Below the pieces are notes generated by a model, which worked only from the letters and a program-made list of their open reading frames with translations, ran no database searches and had not been told where the DNA came from. Below are positions 33,581-45,973 of a stretch of 64,000 nt of DNA, one piece after another. A program made the translations under genes and the position numbers. Location: positions 1,488,001 through 1,552,000 of the forward strand of contig BSYQ01000001.1 in NCBI GenBank assembly GCA_030272585.1, given 5' to 3'. The DNA comes from Bryopsis sp. KO-2023. Its lineage: Eukaryota; Chlorophyta; Ulvophyceae; Bryopsidales; Bryopsidaceae. Positions within the stretch are counted from its first letter, which is position 1. Each line of letters starts with the position of its first letter.

Positions 33581-36500
33581 TCATTCAAAATTTCCTGCCT
33601 GGCTGGCATGTTTCTTTCTCTTTCCCCACGCCACCTTAATTTCCTTCCACACCAATCCAAACAACATGGCACCAGCAGCGAAGGAGCAGCCCGCCAGCAT
33701 GGCAAACACTCTCCCAAAATCTCCTTCCCCTGCCCCCGAAAGCAGCACCCCCGTGAGGGTAGGCCCAAGGGCAGCCCCCACAGAACCCATGCCACCAATT
33801 ATTGCAGTCACAGTGGACAAAGCTCGCTGATTGCCTTGCAGCGATTGGTGCGACCCCAAGTCAGCCGCGACCACCGATGTAATTAAGGCATAAGGTCCAT
33901 TAACGCTTATGCTAGTTAATGTGAGTAGCACAATGTTGATTCCCAGAGACGTGTTACCAACCAGCTGGTACATATACAAGAGGGGAATACTCAAGAATGC
34001 GAAAAACATAGCTATGGAGGCACTCGACTGTGTCAGGTCCGATAAATATCCAGTCAGGAAGGAGCCCACCACACTGGCTAGGTCAAAGACGGTCGAGAGG
34101 GTGGTGGCATCCTCCACAGAAAACCCCTTGCCATCAATGCAAATCGAGCTCAAATAGAATGGAAGCCAAAACAGGAATGTGTAGACCACCAGTTTGCTGC
34201 AGAAGATTGAGAGAGAAAACTGAAGCACTCCGGGAATGCACCACGCACGGAAGAACCCAATGTTCTTAGGCTGCCCAGTTGCAGCCTGGAATGGAACAGC
34301 ACACATACTCAGTCACAAATTCACTTGTCCCCGGATTTACCAATGGCAGCCAGATAGGTACCAGGTGTTTGTAAGGACGGCCACAGCTGTGCATTGGTAA
34401 ACTTACATTGCTGCGAGGGAGCAAAGGTGCCTGTGTCGAATCCTGAACAGCCCCTTTGCCATCCTTTTGATCAACAGCCTCTGTACTGGGCTCCACGAGG
34501 CCAACATCAGCTGGCTGCACTACCAGAAATAACCAACTGAAAACCCCTGCTGCGCATGTAAAAAGCCCAACAACAACGAAAGACCATCCCCAGCCATATG
34601 TCAGCACTGATGCTGACATTTGCAATCCAAGAACACTTCCCAAAGGGGCATGGGCATTCCAGAGGCCCATCATCAATCCTCTCTTGCCCTTTCCAAACCA
34701 ATGCGCGACGATTGCAACAACGATCGGCCATCCGGTGCCTTGAAACAGCCCCGACACAGTCTGCACCAACGGTTGTTACAAATGGTGTCTCAAAAAACAC
34801 ACCCTATTAACAAGGTGAACTGCATATGAACTCAACAATCACTAATTGACTGGTCTGTATAAAAAAAAACTAAGTCATGGCATTTTTTGGGCCATTTGTG
34901 AATATATTATAATATAATAATATATATTATAGATTAGTCATCCTCCCACCTGGCCAATGACATAGAACCAAGTGTTGTGGATGTCGCCGAAATATCCGAA
35001 GGACACAAGGGTCGACGCAGCGCCAGTTCCCAGCATTCCTGTCATCAGATGGTTGCATTATCAAGATCTAATAATCAGAAACAAAAGGAACACTCCTAGA
35101 CAGAGGGTGCTCCTAGATTCTTTTCTTTTTTTTTTTGGGGGGGGGGAGTCTGTTTCAAAGCATTTATTTTTGTGTGGATGATTCTCCCAGGAGGCAAAGA
35201 ATAAATGAAACATGTACATAGCTTTAGATGCCACAGAAGCAGGGTCACAAATCATACCAAATCTGGTCATATTGGAACTGATGCAAATTCACTACGTCCC
35301 CTGAATATATTTTTGGTAAAGATGCATATATGAGTTTTCGCTAATGAAAAATAGGGCAAGTGTTTCTTGTTGGTGGGCCAGGAATGTGTCCAAGGATTCA
35401 AGATGACATATATGCGTTTGGGTCATTTTTTTCCAACGTTTCCACCCTGCATTGCAACCAAGCTCTTGTGGTGTTTAAGACATCTTGACATGAGCATGCC
35501 AGTGTAGGTCCACTCACCAACTAAAAGGAAGTGACGAGGGTCCACCTGATCGGCAATACTTCCAGAGACGAAATTCCCTACTGCATACGCTGACAGGAAT
35601 GCCAGGTCAACGTTCCCAAGCCTGATCTGTTCATTTCCAACACAGACAATGGAAGGATGCCTCATCACGTCAAGAAGAACTCAAAGACCCAACACATCAT
35701 CAAGGTGCTATGAATCATGGTCATGGGAGAACGTACTTGACCCTGTTTGCCACCAAAAGGCTTCCACTCAGGCTCGATATATTCAATGCCATTTGCTGAC
35801 GAAGCGGTCTTACCACATCCACCACTTTCAGATTTCTGTGGATGATGAAGTATCCTGTTTCACATCCCAAACGAAAGTCACCCACTTGCTGTGTTCAAAT
35901 TCACTCTGTGAGGATCCAAAGACTTGAGTGTTCCTTCAGATTTAGGCTTGGAATTTTTGCTGTAGCTCACTCACGGTTTCACAACGCTGATGGGCCTCCT
36001 TGCAGCATTGTAGGAAGCATAAGCCAAGAATGTCAGACTGAGAACCTAACGAAAAGACACATTATTCTCGTTAAATAATGTGTATTTAATGATACACATT
36101 ATCGTTAAATAGGATTGATAGGATCAGGATTCATATACTGCTATCACATCGCATCTAAAATTCTGTTGAACGGGGTTCGTCCAGAAAATCCGCGGTGCGG
36201 TGAAAAGACTGTCACGCGCTCCGTCAGACATACAAGCATCCGACCTGGTAATCCCCGCGTTGTGTTAGTTTACTGTATAGCCGCGTATTCGATGTACGAT
36301 ATGTGTTGGGCCGCCGCTCAACAATCGAAGTCTATTAGTCTTGGAGCGGTGTGGACTGTTTCTGTTGGGCTTGTCGTAGGCGAGGGCAAAACAAATACGT
36401 CAAGAGCGTTCGTCTTTCTTCCGAACAGTATCGCGAAGAAAAGATCTCCTTCAACCAGCCAAGACCACCGTTCTCGCGGTTTCTTTTCTGTTGACACCAA

Positions 36501-37083
36501 AGCATTGATACCAATTTTCCACCTACCAAAGAAACACTGAGGGGATCGGAGCCCCTCAGCTCTAAAACTTAAACTCAATCAACCCACGCGCACGGAGTGC
36601 GTCTCCTGTGCTAGAACCTAGGCCAAGTAGCTACTTGTTGCAGATGGCTTCCAGTGATGTAACGACTCCATACAACGTAGTAAATAAAAGCGCGTGTTAC
36701 TGATCTTTGACGGCTACGATCGGCGCGGACGCGGAACCCACCCTTCAGTTCAACACAAGCTTCTATGGAAAGATCTATGGAAAGGGAAGCCGGCAACCAA
36801 ACGCCAGTTTTTCGGAGGAAGTTTCCCTGAGCCGTCCCTACCACACCAGAGCTTTGTAGATCTTCAAGCCAAACTTCCTGCCAGCAATAGAGTGCAGTAT
36901 CCGGAGCCCCGGTCCCACGCCCGCTACTGGGGGAATATTCCCCGTAGTATCAATAGGGACAATCAACCTACGCAGTTGAACGTTACAACGAATGAGATTC
37001 TGACCCACAAGTAGAAACTCGAAGCAAAGGCCACCAGAACATTGGCTACTACCGCGCATGCAGTTCTCGATCACATCCCGCAT
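33581..37083 (-). CDS. SLC37-like organophosphate antiporter, copy 1
   Basis: A major-facilitator protein of the SLC37/glycerol-3-phosphate transporter family, which exchanges sugar phosphates for phosphate across internal membranes. The last exon is 33581-34285. Earlier exons, read on the minus strand, carry GLFQGTGWPIVVAIVAHWFG, LAFLSAYAVGNFVSGSIADQVDPRHFLLVG and the family hallmark VLSLTFLAYASYNAARRPISVVK (about 35985-36035). The membrane-rich C-terminal half holds IPGVLQFSLSIFCSKLVVYTFLFWLPFY and DLGSHQSLQGNQRALSTV. Exon 1 (about 36838-36960) ends GRKFGLKIYKAL. The start is uncertain; I used an in-frame Met at 37083 with others up to 37170. It looks intact and is about 70 percent identical to copy 2 over the last exon. 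Confidence 0.78.
35126..35146 (+). repeat. Compound T11-G10 tract
   Basis: Eleven T then ten G on the plus strand, in an intron of the minus-strand transporter copy 1 (antisense to the gene). Confidence 0.8.
36068..36110. repeat. Hairpin flanked by a 9-bp direct repeat
   Basis: ATAATGTGTAT (36075-36085) pairs with ATACACATTAT (36092-36102). TCGTTAAAT occurs at both borders (36068-36076 and 36102-36110). It lies in the first intron of transporter copy 1. Confidence 0.7.
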
Positions 37084-39178
37084 CCGGGGCTCCCGTCTCT
37101 GGGACATCCATAGTGGTAGCGCTGCTCTTCGTAAGTAGGAAAGCCTTGCATTAGTGTCAGTGGAGTGCAAAGCATTTCAAGGGCGCTGTGTTTGGGGTGG
37201 TACGGAACAAGGCTGTTGTTACTGAGCCAAGCACGCGCTGGTGTTCAGAGGATTGGATCCAACTGGTTTACATCACGAGAATACATCGTTCGGGTTCGGT
37301 GCATGCATATGCATTGATTGAAGGTGTCCAGATTCGGACTGTACAGTTTACAAGTAAGCGCTGGTTGCTGATGGCGCTAGAACTACAGGACGCCGCTGAT
37401 GGACTGAGCACGTGGTTACGAGCGGGTGGGAGCGTTTGAGTTGAGTCGGTCATGGATGAATCGACTGACAAGGTACTCTGTACTGTCAGAACAACGCGGC
37501 AAGCGCACACCAAAACAGTGAAACCCACTACCATAAGTTGCTGTAAACTCTGAGTGATCTTGACACTCTGACCAAAATCTATCACTCATCACCAGAAAAC
37601 CGGTCTGTCGATTCTAATGGGTTTTGCAATATCAATTGCACTGCATGAGAGAAAACAATCCAATCTGTATTTTATAAATTCTTACAAGTGCTTCAAATCA
37701 AGCAATTTCCAACGCGTCATCCAAATCATTCTCCCAATGTTCATGAACTTCCAAAACTTCCATCCAACGAATCAACATCCAATTCTTCCACCGAAGTATT
37801 CTCCGCTACTTTCAACCTTTCAGGCGACTTTTGATCAAAAAGTCGAAATTGGATCGGCATCCAATACGCTCTTGAGTTCATTTGGCACAATATTGGGTGA
37901 ATTTGTTGAAACCGAGAATTTTACACTGCCTCCTTTCTTTCCCAATCACTGTTCTTGCTAAAAGTCACAACCTATTCCACACCTTTCAGCTAAACACCCA
38001 CCACTAACAATCAAGCTCTCAGCTCTCTAAATATTCAACTCAACGTTTGCTGTATTCTCAACTATAGATGAAAATCAACCCGCAGATCAAGAAGATTCTT
38101 CACAGCTGATCATGAGATGGGCAATGAGGCGAAGGAAGAAAGAGGCACTTGTGGTAATTCAAAAAGAGAAGTCCATATACACCCCATTATTCAGACTGTG
38201 ACAGAACCTTCAATGTTTGGGCAAAGAGTGATACAGAGTTATTTATGTGAAAGGTGCACTATTTGGGATGTTCTGGCCAATTGAAGCAAAGTCTTTCTTG
38301 ATGGCCCTCTGAAAGAGGTACATCAGAATATTGAGCATGAAGAGTGTAGCTACAAGAAGTCAGTGCATTGACAGGACTTAGTGCAGGAGGAGCATTGATT
38401 GATTGAGGAGGAGCATTGCCAGTGGAGATATCTGTTCACGCTGGAAACCCTTGCTGTGGTCTCTACGCCCTCAAAGAGACTAAGGAGGTGGGAGTGAGTT
38501 TAATGCTTGCTGCATGAGTCCAATCAAGTTTCGCAGAAAAATCGAAAAACCAATTGGGTTCAAGGTTTGTGGGGAAATGAAGGGCTTGGTGCCATCAAAG
38601 GGGAAGCTAAAGTGCCTGGCAAAACAAACATCACTGAACACAACTTACACTATCCCTGAACCTGTCACTGATGAAAGGACAGGGTTCAATGGAAGAAAAC
38701 TCCATCAAATGCTGAGTTTCTGTCACTTATTTCATCGATTTGCTGTCGTATTGACAAATCCCAGAAGATATAGCTATCATTTTACACAGCTGTTTCCGCA
38801 ACCAAACACTGAAACCTGCATTTTCACAACTGAAAACAATGCTAAACTGGATTTTCCACAGCCAGGGCCCCCAGCTGTTTCCATCGAAACCATATTCCAG
38901 TTTTTTTAAAAATCACCACAAATCCCACAGCGAATTCTACCCACCCACAAATGGAAACCAATGTACAGACCCGCCAAACACATCCTACAAATATCTACAG
39001 AAGAAATTCTAATTCTCACCCAGAATTCAAGCGGTGGACTTCCAAGAATAATAAGAAAAAAAAACCCTTTCAAAAACCAGACACATTCAAAATAATCATG
39101 ACGTCTAACTTCAACTTTTTTGATTGATTTTTTCTGTTGTTTTTTTTTGGGGGGGGGGTGGCGACTGTTCACCACCGT
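37084..39178. other. Region between tandem transporters, with unassigned coding-like segments
   Basis: No gene could be assembled. On the minus strand, 38460-38600 reads HFSFPFDGTKPFISPQTL then NPIGFSIFLRNLIGL and stops, behind a good acceptor. Segment 38250-38355 reads TLFMLNILMYLFQRAIKKDF and stops. On the plus strand 38514-38909 stays open for 131 codons. These overlap in conflicting ways. Further plus-strand frames near 37450-37960 have no motif. A T9-G10 tract lies at 39140-39158. Confidence 0.35.
39140..39158 (+). repeat. Compound T9-G10 tract
   Basis: Nine T then ten G just downstream of the stop of transporter copy 2. Confidence 0.8.
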
Positions 39179-41952
39179 TTAAGACCTCGGCAAGCTGGAA
39201 TCGACAAGCCGGCTAGTTTCTTGATCAAAACCCCCTTGATTGGTGTAATGCTTCCTCCTTTCTTGCCACGCTTTCAATTCTTTCCACACCAACCCGGACA
39301 GCATAACACCACCAACGAAGGAAGAGCCCACAAGCATGGAAAACACTCTGTCAAAGTTCCCTTCCCCTTTGCCAGCTAAGAGTGCCCCCGTGATGGTGGG
39401 GCCGAGGGCAGCCCCTATCGAACCCATGCCATCGATTATTGCAGTCACAGTGGACAAAGCACGCTGATTGCCTTGCAGCGATTGGTGCGACCCCAAATCA
39501 GCAGAGACGGCAGTAGTGATTAAGGCGTAAGGTCCGTTCACACACATGCCGGTAAGAATGAGAAGCACCACGTTCAGCCACAGAGATACATGACCGACCA
39601 GGTTATACAAATACAAGAATGGAATCGCTGAAAGGGTGAACGCTGTGGCTACGGAGGCGCTTGACTGCGTCATGTCTGACAAATATCCTGCCAGGAAGCC
39701 CCCGATGACGCCACCGAGATCGAAGAGGGTCGAGAGGGTGGTTGCATTCTCCACAGACAGACTGCTGCCTTCGATGCAAATCGATGTGACGTAGAAAGGG
39801 AGCCAGAAGAGGAAGGTGTAGGCCACCAATTTGCTGCAGAATAACGCGAGAGCAAACGGAAGGACCCCAGGAATGGACCAAGCACGCAAGAATCCAATAC
39901 TCTTGGGCTGTGCATTCGCAACCTGAAAGAGCAAAAATAAAACCCTAAAAAAAGACGCCTCGAACACAATTTCGCATCATGGGAACCTCATTTAGATGCC
40001 AGTTATCTCACCGGGTTGTGGTGGAAACAGCAGCAGGAAACTTACCTCCACCACGGGGAGAGATGCTGCGATTAGGGGGTCTTGGTCATCCACATTCCCC
40101 TCTTCGTGATCGTTTGCCTTTATTTTGGGCTCCGTGATGCCGACATCAGCAGGGTGCACCACCAGAAACGACCAAACGAAAACACCCGCTGCAGAAATGA
40201 AGAATCCTAGAAGGACGAAAGCCCATCCCCAACCGTACGATAAAACAGATGCCGACATCAGGGCTCCGAGAGTGTTCCCCACGGAGGTGTGAGCATTCCA
40301 GAGGCCCATCACCAATCCTCTCTTGCCCTTTCCAAACCAATGCGCGACGATTGCTACAACGATCGGCCATCCAGTGCCTTGAAACAGCCCCGACAAGATC
40401 TGCAGCATGGAAGAAAGCAAAAATTGAAAATTGGTGCAAGAAATGTCCAGAGAAAGGTAACGTGGATTTGCTGTTATTATTATTAGAATGCCATTTTTTA
40501 GATTCTGAAGTCATTAGTTGCACCCCACCTGACCGCAGACGTAGAATGAGATCTCATGGATGTTGGAGAAATAGCCAAGGGATAAGAGGAGCGATGTTGC
40601 ACCGCTTCCCAACATCCCTAGAACAAAACATTTCAATTTCTTCAAAATGCCAGACATGTGCTTTTCAAAAATCAAGAACGGATGGCACCAAACGTAAATT
40701 TGGGGGGGTAGCACCAATGGGCCATCCAGTTTCACTGTCTGCGATTTTCTGGTTCAAACTGGCAAACCGTATGTTACAAAGAAAAATATAAAAATTGCAA
40801 AAACCCACTATGATGGCTCAGAACACGTAAAGCATCATTTTCCCTGGGCCCGATCAGTACCGAGATCAGAAGGATGTCTCATGAGTGTCTGATTTTGATG
40901 GGGGTTTTGAGGGTGCATGGGATTAGCATCAATGTAGGTTTCCATTAACACAGGCTTCTGGATGCACTCACCAACTAAAAGGAAGTGACGAGGATCTACC
41001 TGATCAGCGATATGTCCAGAGATCATCACCCCCACTGCATACGCTGACAGAAAAGCTAGGTCAACATCCCCCAGCCGCATCTGTCCATTTATAAAACAAA
41101 AAATGGATCATCATCTGAACAAAAAACGAATCAACAAATACCCAAAGACTTGCTTGGTGTAGTCTGGTCTGGCTTGGTTTAATGTTGAAAATAGACAGTT
41201 ACATTCACACATATAAGATTTCCTTGGGCGAGTGTGCCTAATGTAAATCAAATATTAATTCATTCATAGATTATGTGTGATGTGTAGATATATATATATA
41301 CACTTGTGTCCATGTCTGACTAAAAATATTCGAATGCCATGTCAAAGTTTTTTCCAGCATGTTGATCAAGAAGGCAAGGGAAACGCACTTGGCCCTTTTC
41401 GCCATCGAAGGGCCTCCACTCAGGTGTGACTTCCTTGTGAATGTCCGATGAAGTCGTCAAATTGCCACCACAGCCATCAGCTTCAATTTCTTTTGGATGA
41501 TGGAGCACCCTGGAAAACATTTCTAACCTCAACAAGGGAAAAAAAAAAACACATCCAGTGATACAATCCATAAATATTCCTGATGAAATCGCCATGTTCT
41601 TTTTCATGCATTGGAGCTGACTTACGGTTTGACAACGCTTATGGGCCTTCTAGATGCATGGTAGGAGGCATAAGCCAGGAATGTCAGACTGAGAACCTGA
41701 CCAAAGAAACAAAAAAAGCACTTGTGTAAGAATTCGATCCAATTCCAGCTCCACGATTTCCCTTTCTCACTGTCATATCACATGCCTCGAGGTTGGCGTA
41801 TTCTCAACCTCGCTTTCCTCACACTTTCTCACTCAGTCGGAAACGGTCCCCACCAGAGTCCTGTAGGTCTTGACCCCAAAGTGCTTCCCCGCTGAAGCGT
41901 GAATCGCTCGTAAGCCAGGCCCAACACTCCGCTCCGCCTCCCCTATCGACAT
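39179..41952 (-). CDS. SLC37-like organophosphate antiporter, copy 2
   Basis: Tandem paralogue of the gene at 33.6-37.1 kb, same strand and exon order. The last exon is 39179-39922. Upstream segments read GLFQGTGWPIVVAIVAHWFG, LAFLSAYAVGVMISGHIADQVDPRHF, EVTPEWRPFDGEKGQ and the hallmark VLSLTFLAYASYHASRRPISVVK (about 41638-41696). Exon 1 ends GKHFGVKTYRTL, with a good donor. I chose the Met at 41952 (MSIGEAERSVGPGLR); an upstream in-frame Met lies at 42087. About 12 membrane spans are expected. The family exchanges glucose-6-phosphate or glycerol-3-phosphate for phosphate; the substrate here is unknown. Both copies keep full frames, so they may serve different compartments or substrates (inference). 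Confidence 0.82.
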
Positions 41953-42786
41953 GGCCTCACCGCCCCGCGCTGGAATGGGAGACACGCGCTGGTCGATTTC
42001 GAAACTCGTTACTCCACGGTCGCCCTCTAACTCAGGTGTCGCACCCTCTGCGAGTCGTAAATGCTCACTGACGCGAGGACGCTGCATGCATGGATCGCCC
42101 GACAGCTGGTGTTACGACTGCTGTGACGATCCTGATCGTAACCCCTTTGCTGCGCTTGGGGCTTCCGTGTTCGTTGAGAGAATAATCTCCTAGGCTTTTT
42201 GCCATGGGATTCCTTGATGCCCTGAGTCACCGGTTTCTGGAGGTGACTGGATGATTCTTGAAAAATCCATCGTCTCGTCAATCTTTTCGCGTGATGAGGA
42301 AAAAGAAATGGTATTGGATAGACCCACAAAACGATAACAGCTGGTGAGGGGTCGAATCGGCGGGCAAAGGGACAGAAGAGCAGCGTCGTGTTTTGGTAAT
42401 TGCAACAAGATTGATCGTTCGAGGATTTTCTCAACAAGTTGCATGTGTGATCCAACAGCTTCTTTCCACAGAACAAACAATTCGATTCGAAGATTAACCA
42501 AAGGTTCTGCCTTCTGTGGAGCAAGGGTTTCCCCTCTTTTCATGTGCGAAGTTTATGTTGGAACATCTCTACATATCAATTAAGAAATAATGCACCCGAG
42601 AATCTCAAAAACCGTGGCTGCCGGCATCTCCAAACCACCACGAACCCCCCTCCCTAAAATCACCAGTCCAAATACCCAAAACTCAAAAATTGATTTTCTT
42701 CGCAATGATATGATCGATCGCAACTCCACCAAACTCTCATGCAGGTTGGCTAGGTGCTGTATGAAAGCCAAAATTGAGCAATTGCC
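41953..42786. other. Intergenic region, transporter copy 2 upstream / ChlI 3' end
   Basis: Upstream sequence of transporter copy 2 and the 3' untranslated region of ChlI. Open frames on the minus strand here show no motif. Nothing else supported. Confidence 0.4.
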
Positions 42787-45259
42787 TCATCCCGGCAATC
42801 CACCCCAGGCTCCGGCCTTCTTGGGAGCTTCCTCCTTCTTCTTTCCTGATGCGGCCGCCTTTTTCTTTTTCTGGGCTGCAGCGAATTTTGGATCCGTCAC
42901 CATTTTGAACATCCGTACCACCTTGGTGCCGGTATCGATGGGGTCCAGAGGGTCTTTCCTCAGTCTGTGATTCAAAGCTAAGGAAAGGACTCGGCCTACA
43001 TCCTCCACAGTGACCTCCGTGCGACCTTCGAGAGCAACGAAGGCTCGAGCCGCCCTCGTCACAACGAGGTCCCCACGCAGACCGTCCACATCAAGGCGAG
43101 AACAGATGTCAGACACCTTCAGCTGTTCAAGGCAAAAAAAAAAAATGCTTGTTCAACACGAAATCGATTAGTCGAAAATTCGATTCTCGAAATGCTCGGC
43201 ACTGCCAGCCAAAAAGCAACTGACGCTTGAACCTCCAGAGGGTTCAACCGTGACTCATAATAGTATGGAAAGATAAACCCTACCCAACACTTTAGTATAA
43301 CTTTAACGTGAACCCCCATGGCACTTCGCTTTTGTTCAACACTGTGCCATATGTTGTAGAAAAACACTGCTAGGGGATGTATACGTTGCCCAATGTAATA
43401 ACGCTCAGGGATTTGCATGGATCTGCGGGTTCTGCACCATCCTTTTACTATCGAGCCTTCCTTTTTCCGCTCATTCATCCAGTTTTCTTTTTTCATCATC
43501 AGTCTTTATTTCCCAACTTTGGATCAACACCTTCAGATCGCGGTCCATGGTAACAGAAGGGAGCCTTTCTCGAGCTGCATCGAGTTTCTGGCGGAGATCC
43601 TTCTCCTCCTGCTCGCACGCTTCGACAAACGCATTTGGATTTTCCTCATATGCCATGCGGTCCAGCACCATCTGCACTCGGGCCTCACGATCCATCATGG
43701 TGGCAACGTTTATGGAAAGGCCGAATCTGTCCAGAAGCTGCGGGCGAAGCTCTCCCTCCTACACAACCAACTACCCTGCTGTCGAGATGCACTGCCCAGA
43801 AAATACTTCTGATATGCAATCCAGTTCTTGTAAAAGAAACTTATCGTTTTATTTATTGTTCGAGAAGCTGAAAGAAAGCTTGAATTTCCTTGATGACTGT
43901 CAGCTCTGGATGGGTGGCATCAGGACGTGCACAGAAGCTCACACTTTTTGGCAAAAGTGTTACCTGTGGGTTTCCGGATCCAATCATGATGAACTTTGCA
44001 GGGTGCACGATGGATACTCCCTCCCTTTCCACCGTGTTAACACCAGAAGCTGCCGAATCCAAGACCACATCCACCAAGGCATCGTCCAACAAATTCACTT
44101 CATCCACGTACAAGATCCCTCGGTTGGCCAAGGCCTGCGGAGCCACCAAACCTCATTTCGACAACTTGAGAGTCCCATTGTCACTGGCCGACGGGGTGTG
44201 TGTGTGTGTGTTGAGTGCATGTCACTTGTGCATGCCAATGGGCACTCTCCGTTAAATTCTCACCAGCAATCCGGGCTCATATGCTCGAATCCCTTCCGAA
44301 AGAGCCTTCTCCACATCGATGGTCCCGCAAATACGATCTTCGGTGGCCCCCAAGGGAAGCTCCACCTGTTCACACAGCCATTGTATACCTTTTCTTTATT
44401 CTGAAAAAGAAAACCTGATTTGAAATTTTGCTTAATGGTTGTGCCAGTCTGTCGAAGTTTTACGTTTCCAAATTTTAAGAATGAGTGGTTTTCTCCTGTC
44501 TGATTTCTGAGCGGTTCATTTCTCGAAGAATCCCCTTATCTTTTGACGCAGAAAGGCTAAAAATCAGGAACACGCGGGAAATCAGTTTTGTTGCCCAGTT
44601 TTCTTACCAATGGCGTTTTGACCTTGTTGGTTTGGAGCTCTTCGCCGCTTTTGAATTTTTGCAACACCTCAGGCCCCATCAAATTGGTATCCTTTGCATC
44701 TGAGTTGAAACTGTCGCCAACCACCACATCTATTTCAGGAAGAAGATTGACTAAAGCCCGAACCTGAAGCAGCGTCCAAACAACTCCATTAGTGGATTGA
44801 AGAAAAATAAAAAATGAAAAAATGAAACACAAGAGGGGGGGCCATATTTTCTATTGCTGTTCTTATGGAGTTGATGAGAATTTCCCCTCTTGGTATTTTC
44901 CTTATTCCTGGGTGAGAGGGATGACGTAAGCTCACCGCGACAGATTTTCCAGTGCCCCTGTCACCCATGATCAGGACACCACCAATGGCCGAGTCCACGA
45001 CGTTCAACAGAAGAGCCAATTTCAAGTCTTGCTGATCAGCGATTTTCACGAAGGGAAAAGCTGGTCGCCTCTTCGCCTTGAAACCGACAGGAGCAGAAGC
45101 TGCGGCCAACACTGTTCTGGAAATCCGTTGTGGTTTAAGGGGGGTGCGCGTTTGGCGAGTGCTGACGGGAGATGTTCCATGTCTCAAAACGGGAAGCGCG
45201 TGGCGTGGATGGCAAACTCCACAAGGAGCTCTGGGAGCGTCGACGACAAAACGGTTCAT
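42787..45259 (-). CDS. chlI: Magnesium chelatase subunit ChlI, plastid-targeted
   Basis: ChlI is the AAA+ ATPase subunit that drives insertion of Mg into protoporphyrin IX, the first committed step of chlorophyll synthesis, in the plastid stroma. About seven exons on the minus strand. The N-terminus (from Met 45259) is Arg/Ser/Pro-rich without acidic clusters, as for a transit peptide. The mature part begins [21 protein letters not shown]. Walker A is GDRGTGKS. Then come [36 protein letters not shown], Walker [22 protein letters not shown], sensor-region [12 protein letters not shown] and [22 protein letters not shown]. The C-terminus has a Lys-rich stretch before AGAWGGLPG. An upstream Met at 45325 would lengthen the leader by 22 residues. 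It is head to head with the ADP/ATP carrier. Confidence 0.93.
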
Positions 45260-45973
45260 TTTGGGATCGCCGCGAAAGGCTTGTCGACGTGCGGGGTGAC
45301 AGGAACTGGAACAGGATTGCCCCACCCAAACGCAAAGATTTGAAGATTGCGTTTGGTAATTCCCATTTCTTTTTTTTTTGATTTGTTATTCTTCTCATTT
45401 CGGAGCTTTTTCCGTCATCCCCAAGGCCACCGCCACCAAATCAACGAGGTCGTCAGGAAGGGACCACTTCGCAAACTGAGTCCAGTGACGTCCGAAATTC
45501 ACGGAGGCGTCAGCGCGGATTTCGAAGGTGAGACTGGGAAGGATGCTCGAGTACGCACAAGCTTTCCTCTCGATGGTAGCTAGGGTTGACGATTTCAAGG
45601 CATAAAATTTGGGTTCGGTGCCGCCTCTCCGTTTTTTCTGCTCCTGCGAGGCGCAGCGCCGCCTTTTTCCCATCGAACGCCGCCGTAAAACCGCGCGCCT
45701 TTGGTTTTGCTGCGAGTCAGACTGGCGCGCTTGGATTCGTGGAGTGCAGCAGTTTGGATGCGGATCAGATGGATGATCCGTTGGATTTAATGGGCTCAGA
45801 TTTTTGAAACGCATTTCCATTGGCTGACGATTCGCTTCCCTCCTTTCTTCCGTCGTAGGAAACTTCTTTGGCGCGAGGAAACGTGTGCCGATTGTTTCGA
45901 AGAAGTCCACAAGCCTCCAGCGCAGGAGATCCATTGCGGGCGAAAACGACGGCGTCAAAGAGTCAGGGCCAAC
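45260..45973. promoter_or_regulatory. Shared upstream region of ChlI and ADP/ATP carrier
   Basis: About 700 bp between divergent start codons. No clear TATA box or known light element was recognised. It may contain two separate promoters. Confidence 0.35.

Noticed and set aside
38840-38900. P-loop ATPase exon (GGPGCGKSS) on the minus strand
   Set aside because: Only a 38-codon frame with no Walker B partner; kept only as part of an unresolved region.
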